Positions 1 through 8,275 of a DNA stretch of 8,806 nt are shown in pieces (positions within the stretch are counted from its first letter, which is position 1; every line of letters begins with the position of its first letter). The stretch spans positions 1-8,806 of the forward strand of contig USQS01000033.1 of NCBI GenBank assembly GCA_900556865.1. Direction: 5' to 3'. The notes under the pieces were generated by a model. That model saw only the letters and a program-made list of their open reading frames with translations. It was not told where the DNA came from and did not search any database. This DNA comes from an uncultured Clostridium sp. Lineage in GTDB: Bacteria > Bacillota > Clostridia > TANB77 > CAG-508. The position numbers were made by a program, and so were the translations under genes.

Positions 1-1377
1 GGTTAAAATAGCATATTTTTTTAATTCTTGATAATGTGTTGTTGCCAATGTAAGAATATTATTTTCTTTAAAATATTCTAAAATGCTAATTGCAAGATTA
101 GCACCTTCTAAAGGGTCAGTTCCAGAGCCAAGTTCATCTACTAAAACTAAACTATTTGTAGTAGAAGTATTAATAATAGAAGCAATGTTTGTCATATGAC
201 TTGAAAATGTGCTTAAAGAATCTGCTATGCTTTGGTCATCTCCAATATCTGCAAATATTTCATCAAAAACATATATACTTGAATTTTCGCTAGCTGGTAT
301 ATTTAAGCCAGAACAAGCCATTAATTCTAATAACCCTACCGTTTTTAAAGTTACTGTTTTTCCGCCAGTATTTGGACCAGTAATAATAAGAAGAGAAAAG
401 TCTTTTCCGAGACAAATGGTATTTTTAACAACTTTTTCAGCCTCGATTAATGGGTGTCTTGCATTTATCAAATTAAAAAATTTTTCATTATTTATTATGG
501 GTGTAATACCATTTATTAAATTAGAGTATTTTGCTTTAGCGAAAAGAAAGTCAATTTTACCAATAAGAAAAGCATTTTTTTGAAGTTCATTTGTACATTC
601 AAAAAGCAAGCTACTTAATTTTTGTAAAATTTTTTCTATTTCAATATTTTCTTCTACTTTCAAATTATTTAATTCATTATTAAGGTCAAAAACAGCAATA
701 GGCTCTATAAATACTGTTGCACCACTTGATGACATATCATGCATAAACCCTTTTACCAAAGAACGGTATTCTTGTTTTATTGGAATAACATATCTGTCAT
801 TTCGCACAGTAACAAGGTTTTCTTGAATGTATTTTGAATATGAAGAAGAATGTAAAATAGATGTTAATTTGTTTTTTATGCCAAGTTCTAAAGTTCTTTC
901 TTTTCTTCTAATTGTTGCTAGTTGGGGTGAGGCATTATCTGCAATGGTGTTTTCATCTAAAATTGATGATTTTATTTTTTGAACTATACTATTGTTTGTG
1001 TAAAGTTCTGCAAAATATATATTTATATTTGAATAATCCTCATTATCTATAAAATCTTCAAAATATTTTTTTAAATTATTTGACATTTCTAAAATATTTA
1101 CAATAGAAAGCAATGCTCTGCAAGAAAGCACGTTTGAACTTTCAAGTTTTTTTATATATAAAGTTATATCATCAATTTCAGAAATTGGAGGAGTAGAATT
1201 TCTAGCTAATAAGCTTGAGGTTTCTTTTGTTTCATTTAATATTTTTTGAACATAGTCTTTTTGGTTAGAAGGCATAAGTTCAAAAGCTTCTTTTTTACCA
1301 AGGTAAGTATGGCAAAATGTAGAAAGTTTTTCTAATATTTTAAAATATTCTAATTTTTCTAAATAAATTTTGTTCAT
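1..1377 (-). CDS. mutS2: MutS2 family ATPase (endonuclease MutS2), C-terminal part outside the window
   Basis: MutS2 is a MutS-like ATPase without the mismatch-recognition domain. It is known for suppressing recombination and, in some Firmicutes, for rescuing collided ribosomes. The minus strand reads open from 1377 to the window edge, giving 459 codons of a family usually near 780 residues. The missing part would carry the KOW and Smr nuclease regions. Visible motifs are an N-terminal LEYFKIL, the core segment VRNDRYVIPIK, the P-loop GPNTGGKT (residues 334-341), Walker B LVLVDELGSGTDP (D414, E415) and the switch histidine in ATTH (about 448). There is no internal stop or frameshift, and the reading frame contains no CGG codon. 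An in-frame ATG at 1389 lies directly against the Shine-Dalgarno AGGAAGGA. The ATG at 1377 is about 13 nt from it and fits the usual family N-terminus, so it is preferred, but the choice is uncertain. The gene is divergent from the addA cluster. Confidence 0.95.
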   Translation of the reverse strand, partial: MNKIYLEKLEYFKILEKLSTFCHTYLGKKEAFELMPSNQKDYVQKILNETKETSSLLARNSTPPISEIDDITLYIKKLESSNVLSCRALLSIVNILEMSNNLKKYFEDFIDNEDYSNINIYFAELYTNNSIVQKIKSSILDENTIADNASPQLATIRRKERTLELGIKNKLTSILHSSSYSKYIQENLVTVRNDRYVIPIKQEYRSLVKGFMHDMSSSGATVFIEPIAVFDLNNELNNLKVEENIEIEKILQKLSSLLFECTNELQKNAFLIGKIDFLFAKAKYSNLINGITPIINNEKFFNLINARHPLIEAEKVVKNTICLGKDFSLLIITGPNTGGKTVTLKTVGLLELMACSGLNIPASENSSIYVFDEIFADIGDDQSIADSLSTFSSHMTNIASIINTSTTNSLVLVDELGSGTDPLEGANLAISILEYFKENNILTLATTHYQELKKYAILT

Positions 1378-1412
1378 GTTTAATTTCATTCCTTCCTGAA
1401 AGCTTTTGTTCT

Positions 1413-1441
1413 ATTATTTCATAAAAGTTGCAAGAAATCAA
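1413..1441 (-). promoter_or_regulatory. possible mutS2 promoter
   Basis: On the minus strand a TTGATT hexamer (complement of 1436-1441) is followed after 17 nt by AATAAT (complement of 1413-1418), about 25 nt upstream of the possible ATG at 1389. The spacing is ideal, but the -10 matches the TATAAT consensus only moderately in an AT-rich background, so this is a tentative assignment. Confidence 0.35.
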
Positions 1442-1453
1442 GTAGAACAGAGT

Positions 1454-1459
1454 TTTACT
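1454..1459. repeat. left copy of flanking direct repeat TTTACT
   Basis: This hexamer abuts the left terminus of the palindromic element at 1460. The same hexamer abuts the right terminus. It is read as a possible target-site duplication, although a 6-bp AT-rich match could occur by chance. Confidence 0.5.
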
Positions 1460-1672
1460 GTTACAATTTACAGCTTATGAAATAAGTGATTTTAAAATTT
1501 GATAATATATTGTTTTTTATACCTTGGTGTCGCAAACTCCATATTTAAAATTACTAGTATGTCGTTTGCTCCAATTCGCACTCGCTTTCGCTCGTTTGGT
1601 CGCTTACGCGGTATTTCAAAACAATATATTATCAAATTTTTTAAGTCAAATTGATGTGCTGTGATTTGTAAC
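1460..1672. mobile_element. MITE-like palindromic element with terminal inverted repeats and a 6-bp direct repeat
   Basis: The left end GTTACAATTTACAGC (1460-1474) matches the reverse complement of the right end (1658-1672) at 13 of 15 positions. Further in, 1494-1523 is nearly a perfect inverted copy of 1610-1640, with an identical core of about 20 bases. TTTACT occurs immediately outside both ends (1454-1459 and 1673-1678), as expected of a target-site duplication. The centre (about 1525-1609) is much richer in G and C than its surroundings and includes a short palindrome around GAGCGAAAGCGAG on the minus strand. No open reading frame lies inside. The element separates the mutS2 promoter region from the addA-cluster promoter. 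I do not recognise the family. It could instead be a chromosomal structured repeat, but the flanking repeats favour past transposition. Confidence 0.6.
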
Positions 1673-1678
1673 TTTACT
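1673..1678. repeat. right copy of flanking direct repeat TTTACT
   Basis: This hexamer follows directly after the right terminus of the palindromic element at 1672 and is identical to 1454-1459. Confidence 0.5.
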
Positions 1679-1712
1679 TTTACTTCAATTCATGAAAATA
1701 GCAGAAATTTGG

Positions 1713-1741
1713 TTGAAAAAAATAGATGATTTTGGTATAAT
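1713..1741 (+). promoter_or_regulatory. strong sigma-A-type promoter for the addA-priA cluster
   Basis: TTGAAA (1713-1718) and a perfect TATAAT (1736-1741) are separated by exactly 17 nt. TGG directly before the -10 gives an extended -10 (TGnTATAAT). Transcription would start near 1748, leaving a leader of about 40 nt before the TTG start at 1789. No terminator or second convincing promoter is seen before priA ends, so this promoter probably drives the small gene, addA and priA together. Confidence 0.8.
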
Positions 1742-1788
1742 CGAAACATAAAAAGAATTGGACAAAATAATAATAGAAGGTGATTAAA

Positions 1789-1944
1789 TTGCAAATAAAA
1801 GAATTAAGACTTTTAAGTTCAAAAATATATGAAGATGGAAATTTAATTTATGAAGGAAAAATAGAAGAAGCACCAGAAGAAATAAAAATAAAAGAATATA
1901 AAGAAATTAAATTTGAAGGAACAGATATAGAGGTCAAAATATAG
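1789..1944 (+). CDS. small conserved-looking protein of unknown function, 51 aa
   Basis: This short gene starts at TTG and is preceded by a near-ideal Shine-Dalgarno (AAGGTGAT, about 1777-1784). It ends at TAG 1942-1944, 19 nt before the addA start, so it is probably the first gene of the cluster. The protein begins MQIKELRLLSSK, is rich in Glu, Lys and Ile, and has no cysteine, signal peptide or membrane segment. Its alternation of charged and beta-branched residues, for example KIYEDGNLIYEG, suggests beta-strands. I do not recognise a domain. The promoter, ribosome-binding site, codon usage like addA and tight spacing make it a credible gene. A role tied to AddA is inferred from position only. 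Confidence 0.7.
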   Translation: MQIKELRLLSSKIYEDGNLIYEGKIEEAPEEIKIKEYKEIKFEGTDIEVKI

Positions 1945-1963
1945 CGAGAAAGGAATAAAAACA

Positions 1964-4900
1964 ATGGAATGGACGAAAGAACAAAAAGCAGCTATTTATA
2001 AAAAAGGTAGTAATATTTTAGTTGCAGCAGCAGCTCGGAAGCGGAAAAACGGCAGTTTTAGTAGAAAGAATTATAAACAAAATAATTAAAGAAAAAATAG
2101 ATATAGATAATTTACTTGTCGTAACATTTACAAATGCAGCAGCTTCAGAAATGAGAGAAAGAATTTTAAGTGCAATATATAAAATAATAGATGACGAAAA
2201 TTTTAAAGATGAAGAAACAATAAGCCATTTGCAAAGACAAATAACATTGCTAAATAAAGCAAATATATGCACAATAGATTCATTTTGTTTAAATGTAATT
2301 AGAAATAACTTTTTTGAATTAGAAATTTCTCCAAATTTTAGAATTGCAGATACAGCAGAAATAGAGCTTCAAAAACAAGAAACACTAGAAACGCTTTTTG
2401 AAGAAAAATATGAAAAAGAAGATAAAGATTTTGAAAAATTAATAAAAACATATACTTCATATAGGGAAGATACACCACTAAAAGAATTAATTTTAAAAAT
2501 ATATACTTATATAGAATCAAACCCATTTCCTTTAAAATGGCTAGATGAGCAAATAGAAAAATTTAATATACAAGACGTAAAACAAGACTTTGCAAAAACA
2601 ATTTGGGGACAAATTTTGCTAAAAGACCTAAAAGAAGAACTAGAAGATGGAATAAAAAAACTAAAACAAGAAGAAAAAAGATTAAGTGTGGAAAGTGAAC
2701 TAGAACAATATAAAAGAACAATAAGTTCAGATATAGCAAATTTAGAATTTTTATTTAATAATCTAGAAAGTTGGGATAAAGCCTATGCTCTAGTGCAAAA
2801 TGTAGAATTTGTAAAATGGCCAGTATCTAAAAAAATAACATCATTTGAAAAAGATACAGCAAAAGCAGTTAGAGACAAAGTAAAGAAAAATTTTGTATCT
2901 AAAAGAGACAAAATTTTCACTTCAAATTCAGAAGAAGCAAATCAGGACTTAAAAGAAATGTACGAAATTCTTTTAAAACTAAAAAATCTTATTATAGATT
3001 TTGATAAAACATTTAAAAAAAATAAAAAAGACAAAAATATAGTAGATTTTAGTGATATAGAGCATTTAGCACTAAAAATTCTAATAAAGGAAGAAAATTC
3101 TAAATTTGTTCCAACAGAAATAGCATTAAAATATCAAGAAAAATTTGCAGAAATTGCAATAGATGAATATCAAGACAGTAATCTAGTACAAGAATATATT
3201 TTAACATCTGTATCTAAAGGAAACAATATTTTTATGGTTGGAGATGTAAAACAAAGTATATATAAATTTAGACAAGCAATGCCAGACCTATTTTTAAGCA
3301 AATATAAAAATTATAAAGAAGAAGAAATATCTAACCAAGGGCTAAAAATAAAGCTTTTTAAGAATTTTAGAAGTAGAGAAAATATTTTGGATATTACAAA
3401 TTTAATTTTTGAAAATATAATGAGCTATAATTTAGGAGAAATAAATTACACAGAAGAAGAATATTTAAATTTAGGTGCAAACTATGAGCCAAGTAAAGAA
3501 AACCTAATTTCCCAAATAGATATAATAGATGTTTCAGAAGATGAAAAAAGTGAAATAGAAGAAAATTCAGAAGAAGAACAAGAAGAGCAAGAAAGAATAG
3601 AAGATATAGAATTAGAGGCAAAATATGTTGCAAATAAAATACGCAAATTAATAGATAGCAAATTTCAAATATATGATAATAAAAAACAAATATTTAGAGA
3701 TATAAAATTTAAAGATATAGTAATTTTGCTACGTTCTACTAAAAACAAGGCAAATGTATTTGAAAAAGAGCTAATAAATCAAGATATAAACGTATTTTCA
3801 GATACATCTTCAGAATACCTAGATTCATATGAAATTCAAATTATAATGGACTTATTAAAAATAATAGATAATCCATACCAAGACATTCCACTTGCACATA
3901 TTATGTTATCTTGCATAGGAATGTTTACAGATGACGATTTATTAGAAATTCGCCTAGTAGACAGCTTTGACGATTTTTATACAGCACTACTAAAATCAAA
4001 GCTTTCTGTAAGAGAAGAATTAAAAGATAAAATAAATATATTTTTAGAAAAGCTAGATTCATGGCGTAAAAAAAATTCATACATGGATTTAGATGAATTA
4101 ATATGGACAATCTATGAAGAAACAGGTTTTCTAAATTATGTTGCATTAATGCCAAATGGAAGCATAAGAACAGCAAACCTAAAAATGCTTTTTGAAAGAG
4201 CAAAACAATTTGAAGTGGCGTCTTTTAAAGGACTATTCAATTTTATAAACTTTATAGAAAAAATAAGAATTGGAAGTTCAGATTTAGGTTCTGCAAAACT
4301 TATTGGGGAAAATGAAGATGTAGTAAGAATAATGAGTATACACAAAAGTAAAGGTCTAGAATTCCCTATTGTATTTTTATCGGGAACTGGGTCAGCATTT
4401 AATATGATGGACTTAAATGCAGATATTTTGCTACATCAAGAATTGGGAATAGGAGTAAGATACATAGACTATGACCTACAAATAAAGTATGACACATTAA
4501 CAAAACTGGCATTAAGACAAAAACTACTAGAAGAAAATTTATCTGAAGAAATGCGTATTTTGTATGTTGCACTTTCAAGAGCCAAAGAAAAGCTATATAT
4601 AACAGCAATAAAAAAAGATTTTGAAAAAGAAAATAAAAATTTACAGGAATTAATAAATATATATCCAAAAAAACAAGGAAAGATAAATCCAATTTTATTA
4701 AAAAAATATAAAAAATATATAGACTGGATATTGCTCGTTTATTATTACAATGAAAATTCAAAAAATATAATGAATTTAAACATAATAAAAAAAGGAGAAA
4801 TTTTAAAAGAGCTAAAGCCAGAACAAGAAGAAAAAATAGACATATTTAAAATTTTAGAAGAAAAATCTAAAAATGTAAAACAAGAAGAAATAGAAAAGCT

Positions 4901-5597
4901 AAAAAAGAGACTAGAATTTGACTATAAATATAAAGAATTAGCTTGCATTCCAAGCAAAGAATCAGTAAGTAATATTGCAAATAAAAATATAAGCAAAGAA
5001 GAATATAAATTTGAAGAAGAATTTTCAGAAGATAAAATTGAATTTTCAAAACCAAAATTTTTAAGTGGAACAAAAGAAGAAGAAATAACACCAAGCAAAA
5101 AAGGAACTTTAATACATTTATGTATGAAAAATTTAGATTTTACACAAACCTATAATTTAGAAAAAGTAAAAGAACTTATAGAAAATTTGAAAAACAAACA
5201 ATTAATTACAGAAAAAGAATTTGAAGCAATTAACCCATATGTCATATTAAAATTTACAAGTAGTGAAATATTTAAAGACCTACAAACTGCAAAAGAATAT
5301 CATAAAGAAGAACCATTTTATATAAATGTTTCTGCTAAAGATGTAACCCAAACATCATCTGAAGAAAATATTTTAGTACAGGGAATAATAGATTTATATT
5401 ATATAGATAAAGATAATAATTTAGTATTACTAGACTATAAAACAGATTTTGCAAAAGAAGGAGACGAGCAAATTTTAATAAACAGGCATAAATCACAACT
5501 TATGTTATATAAAAAGGCATTAGAAGGAGCTTTAAACAAAAAGGTAGATAAAGTAATTATCTATTCTACTGGGCTTGCAAAAGGGCTAATGATATAA
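1964..5597 (+). CDS. addA: AddA, ATP-dependent helicase/nuclease subunit A, read through one +1 frameshift at CGG (2036)
   Basis: AddA is the UvrD-like helicase and RecB-like nuclease subunit of AddAB, which resects double-strand breaks for RecA-dependent repair. Translation from ATG 1964 (AAAGGA Shine-Dalgarno upstream) gives an N-terminus matching the family, MEWTKEQKAAIYKKG, up to AAAA at residue 24. The next zero-frame codon is CGG. Skipping C2036 restores GSGKT and an open frame to TAA 5597, giving 1,210 aa, the normal length. Motifs are Walker A (about 22-29), TFTNAAASEMRER (54-66), TIDSF (103-107), Walker B DEYQD (400-404), GDVKQSIYKFR (from 426), IHKSKGLEFP (about 792), YVALSRAKE in motif VI (about 865) and a nuclease domain with GTLIH (about 1047), GIID (1140-1143) and DYKTD (1157-1161). 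An acidic Glu-rich linker lies near 524-548. Without the shift the product would stop at 2089 after 41 aa. No addB is adjacent, and priA follows after 13 nt. Confidence 0.95.
2036..2039 (+). other. +1 frameshift site CGGA in the AddA Walker A motif
   Basis: Zero-frame reading is GCA GCT CGG AAG. Skipping C2036 gives GCT GGA AGC GGA AAA ACG, that is A-G-S-G-K-T, the invariant P-loop. The conserved family sequence on both sides fixes the shift to this codon. A second CGGA seven bases downstream, split as AGC GGA in the restored frame, is read normally and acts as an internal control. No Shine-Dalgarno-like enhancer of the prfB type precedes the site. Confidence 0.85.
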
Positions 5598-5610
5598 GAA
5601 AAGAGGTAAT

Positions 5611-7832
5611 ATGATAGCAGAAGTAATAATAGATAGCAGAGCAAAAAATTTAAATAGAGTTTTTGACTATAAAATTCCAAAAGACCTAGAAGATGTTATT
5701 GATGTTGGAAGTAAGGTTTTAGTTCCATTTGCAAATTTCAAAGCTTTAGAACAAGGCTATGTAATTAAAATAAAACAGTCTAGTGAGTTTGAAGTAAAAG
5801 AAATAGCAGGTTTGGAAGACAACCTTTCTAAAGAAAGAATTGAGCTTGCACGCTATATGGCAAGAAAATATTTTTGCAATGTTTCAGAATGTATAAAACT
5901 TATGGTAACACCAGGAACTAGAAACAAGCAAAAAAAAGTACAAGATAAAAAAATGAATTTTGTGTATTTGAATCGTTCAATTGAAGAAATAGACCTAAAC
6001 AAAATCAGGGGAGATAAGCAAAAAAAGCTAATAGATTTTGTTAGTAAAAATGAAGGATTAACAATTCCGGAAATTGAGGCTATTGCACAAATTTCAAGAG
6101 CAACGGTAAATTCTTTAGTAAATAAAGGCATACTTAAAATTTTAGAAGAAAAGGTTCAAAGAAATCCTTTAGCTTCAAAAAATATAAATATAAATAAAAA
6201 ATTAAAACTTACAGAAGAACAAAAAGTTGCATTTGAAGCGGTAAATAAAGCAATTTTACAAAGTAAATTTGAAGAATTTTTGCTTTATGGTGTTACAGGT
6301 TCACGGAAAAACAGAAGTATATTTACAATTAATTGAAGAAGTTTTAAATATGCAAAAATCTACTATTTTGTTAGTGCCAGAAATTTCTTTAACACCTCAA
6401 ATGGTAGATAGGTTTATTGGTAGATTTGGAAAACAAAAAATTGCAATTTTACATAGCAAAATTTCTTTAGGGGAAAGGCATGATGAATGGGAAAAAATAA
6501 GAAGTGGAGATGCAAAAATTATTATAGGTGCAAGGTCTGCTATTTTTGCACCCGCCAAAGATTTAGGGCTAATTATAATAGATGAAGAGCATGACACATC
6601 TTATAAGTCTGAATCAACCCCTAAATATGATACAAAAGAAGTGGCTTTTAAAATTGCAAAAACAAATAATGTGCCTCTTTTACTAGGTAGTGCAACACCA
6701 GATTTAAGAACTTTTTATAAAGCACAAAATGGAAAAATAACGCTTTTGAAACTTTCTAAAAGAGCCAATAATTCAAATTTACCCAAAGTTAGTGTAGTTG
6801 ACTTAAAATATGAATTAGCAAAAGGCAATAAATCTATGCTTAGTGATGAACTTTATAAGCAAATTGAAAATAATTTAGCAAAGAAATATCAAACTATTTT
6901 GTTTTTAAATAGAAGAGGGTACTCAACTTTTATTATGTGTAGAGATTGTGGTTATACTGTAAAATGCCCAAATTGCAACATAAGTCTTACATACCATAGT
7001 TTTCAAAATAAATTAAAATGTCATTATTGTGGTCATGAGGAAAAAGTGGTAAAGGTTTGCCCAGAATGTGGAAGCAAAAAAATAAGGTATTTTGGAACTG
7101 GCACACAAAAGCTTGAAACAGAAATTAAAAAGCTTTTTCCAAATGCAAGTACGATTAGAATGGATGTTGATACTGTAACAAAGAAAAATTCACATGAAGA
7201 AATATTAAATAAATTTAAAAATGAGAATATTGATATTTTAATTGGTACTCAAATGGTTGTTAAAGGACACCATTTTCCAAGGGTTACTCTGGTTGGGGTA
7301 ATTACTGCAGATAGTTCTCTTAATATGGAAGATTACAGAGCCAATGAAAAAACTTTTCAAATTTTAACGCAAGTTGCACGGTAGAGCAGGAAGAGAAAAT
7401 TTGCCAGGAAGTGTTGTTATTCAAACATATAATCCACAAAGTTTTGCAATTCAATATGCTAAAAAACAGGATTATGATTTATTTTATAAAACGGAAATTG
7501 AACTTAGAAGACAGTTGAAATATCCACCTTTTTCAGATATTATTTTGGTAAGTTTTTCTGGAGAAAATGAAATGGAAGTTATTAATGCAAGTAATGTTTT
7601 TTATAAATTACTAAAGGTTAATCTTCCAAAGTATGGAATTAATGTGTTTGAAGCGGTTCCTGCACCGATTGATAAAATTCAAAATAAGTTTAGGTGGAGG
7701 ATTATTGCAAAAGGTGTAGTAAATGAAGAAGTAAGTATTGTAATTAATAAGTGCTTGCAAAAGCTTTTTGATAAAGGCGTGTTTAAAAGTGTGGGTATTT
7801 CAGTAGATGTGAATCCAAATAATATGATGTGA
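5611..7832 (+). CDS. priA: PriA, primosomal replication-restart helicase, read through two +1 frameshifts at CGG (6304 and 7379)
   Basis: PriA is a 3'-5' superfamily 2 helicase that recognises stalled or recombined forks and reloads the replisome. ATG 5611 has an AGAGG ribosome-binding site, 13 nt after addA. Three segments in successive frames (5611-6303, 6305-7378, 7380-7829) join into 739 aa, a normal full length. The N-terminal DNA-binding domain begins MIAEVIIDSRAKNLNRVFDY. Walker A GVTGSGKT (227-234) spans the first shift. Walker B is DEEHD (324-328). Eight zinc-binding cysteines lie at 443, 446, 452, 455, 470, 473, 483 and 486, followed by GTGTQKLE and GTQMVVKGHHFP. Motif VI QVAGRAGR spans the second shift at G590. 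A normal C-terminal domain ends at TGA 7832. Unshifted products would end at TGA 6336 (241 aa) or at TAG 7382-7384. No stop or indel is found elsewhere, which argues against ordinary decay. Confidence 0.93.
6304..6307 (+). other. +1 frameshift site CGGA in the PriA Walker A motif
   Basis: Zero-frame reading is GGT TCA CGG AAA AAC. Skipping C6304 gives GGT TCA GGA AAA ACA GAA, that is G-S-G-K-T-E, matching the invariant PriA P-loop and the TEVYL that follows it. Without the shift the frame closes at TGA 6334-6336. The preceding codon (TCA) differs from those at the other sites, so the common element is CGG itself. Confidence 0.85.
7379..7382 (+). other. +1 frameshift site CGGT in PriA helicase motif VI
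   Basis: Zero-frame reading is GTT GCA CGG TAG, so the CGG is followed directly by an amber stop. Skipping C7379 gives GTT GCA GGT AGA GCA GGA AGA, that is V-A-G-R-A-G-R, the hallmark of PriA motif VI. This is the only site where the base after CGG is T rather than A, which shows that the fourth base can vary. Confidence 0.85.
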
Positions 7833-7864
7833 ATTATTTTTTTTAAAATTGGCATAATAAGTAA

Positions 7865-8218
7865 ATGGAAACTTTAAAAAAGATTATTATTGGGTTGGTT
7901 GCAGGATTGGTTTCAGGGCTATTTTCAACAGGAGGAGGGCTAATCCTTGTACCAAGTTTTATGTATGTTTTAAAATTGGATACCAAAAAGTCTAGAGCCA
8001 CATCCATTACGTGTATTCTTCCAATGGTGCTTGCAACTAGCTTATTTTATGCCAAAAATAATTATATAGAATGGAAGCTTGCAATTTTTTGTGCAATTGG
8101 TGGAGCAATAGGTAGTTTTGTTGGTTCTAAAAAATTAAAGAAAATTCCAGATTATGTTTTAAAAATTTCTTTTGCTATATTTTTGTTTTATGTTGGTTTT
8201 TATATGATTAAAAAATAA
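7865..8218 (+). CDS. half-length TauE/SafE (TSUP) family membrane protein, first of a pair
   Basis: This 117-aa protein matches one half of the usual 250-aa TauE/SafE (TSUP) transporters, a family linked to export or uptake of sulfite, sulfoacetate and other small organic anions. It has about four hydrophobic segments (near residues 6-30, 44-62, 70-88 and 97-113). The family glycine motif STGGG with LVP sits at residues 21-30, and the tail ends in KK. The gene lies 32 nt after priA and has only a weak ribosome-binding site. A second half-size paralogue follows after 57 nt, so the two probably form a heteromeric transporter equivalent to the full-length form. The substrate cannot be read from the sequence. 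Its GGG motif is encoded ACA GGA GGA GGG with no frameshift, in contrast to its partner. Confidence 0.85.
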   Translation: METLKKIIIGLVAGLVSGLFSTGGGLILVPSFMYVLKLDTKKSRATSITCILPMVLATSLFYAKNNYIEWKLAIFCAIGGAIGSFVGSKKLKKIPDYVLKISFAIFLFYVGFYMIKK

Positions 8219-8263
8219 TTTTAGTAAAAGTTATTAGATAGGAAAGATGATAAAAAAGATTGG

Positions 8264-8269
8264 AAGGAG
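8264..8269 (+). promoter_or_regulatory. Shine-Dalgarno AAGGAG that decides the start of the second TauE gene
   Basis: AAGGAG lies 6 nt before ATG 8276. That frame gives a family-like N-terminus. An ATG at 8247 opens the downstream frame without any frameshift, but its first 30 residues do not resemble the family. The ribosome-binding site therefore supports translation starting in the frame that needs the CGG shift. Confidence 0.75.
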
Positions 8270-8275
8270 CATAAT

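Noticed and set aside
209..583. Plus-strand open frame of 124 codons
   Set aside because: It lies antisense to well-conserved mutS2 and has no recognisable product.
1494..1640. Inverted repeat as a transcription terminator
   Set aside because: It lies between divergent genes, where no transcript needs to end. It also has an 86-nt centre and flanking direct repeats more like a mobile element.
2020..2036. prfB-style programmed frameshift with an internal Shine-Dalgarno and slippery P-site codon
   Set aside because: No consistent AGGRGG sequence lies at the needed distance upstream of the four sites, and the P-site codons are unrelated.
2022..2036. TTG at 2022 as the real addA start, avoiding the frameshift
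   Set aside because: It lacks a ribosome-binding site and would remove the conserved N-terminal WTKEQ segment and alter the residues before GSGKT. ATG 1964 has a good Shine-Dalgarno and encodes the family N-terminus.
2018..5094. Several minus-strand open frames of 60-120 codons inside addA
   Set aside because: They are Leu/Phe/Ile-rich shadows of an A-rich gene, with no ribosome-binding sites or known motifs.
5853..6597. Minus-strand open frames inside priA
   Set aside because: They are antisense shadows of conserved PriA sequence.
7382..7384. UAG after CGG as a recoded stop (pyrrolysine or read-through)
   Set aside because: Read-through stays in a frame that does not give the conserved GRAGR sequence. 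Skipping one base does.
1964..7832. addA and priA as decaying pseudogenes
   Set aside because: Both are full length with all catalytic motifs and zinc cysteines intact and no further stops or indels. Random decay would not choose the same base at the same codon type four times.
8247..8275. ATG 8247 as the start of the second TauE gene
   Set aside because: Its reading before the GGG motif does not resemble TauE, while ATG 8276 has AAGGAG at 6 nt and a family-like first helix.
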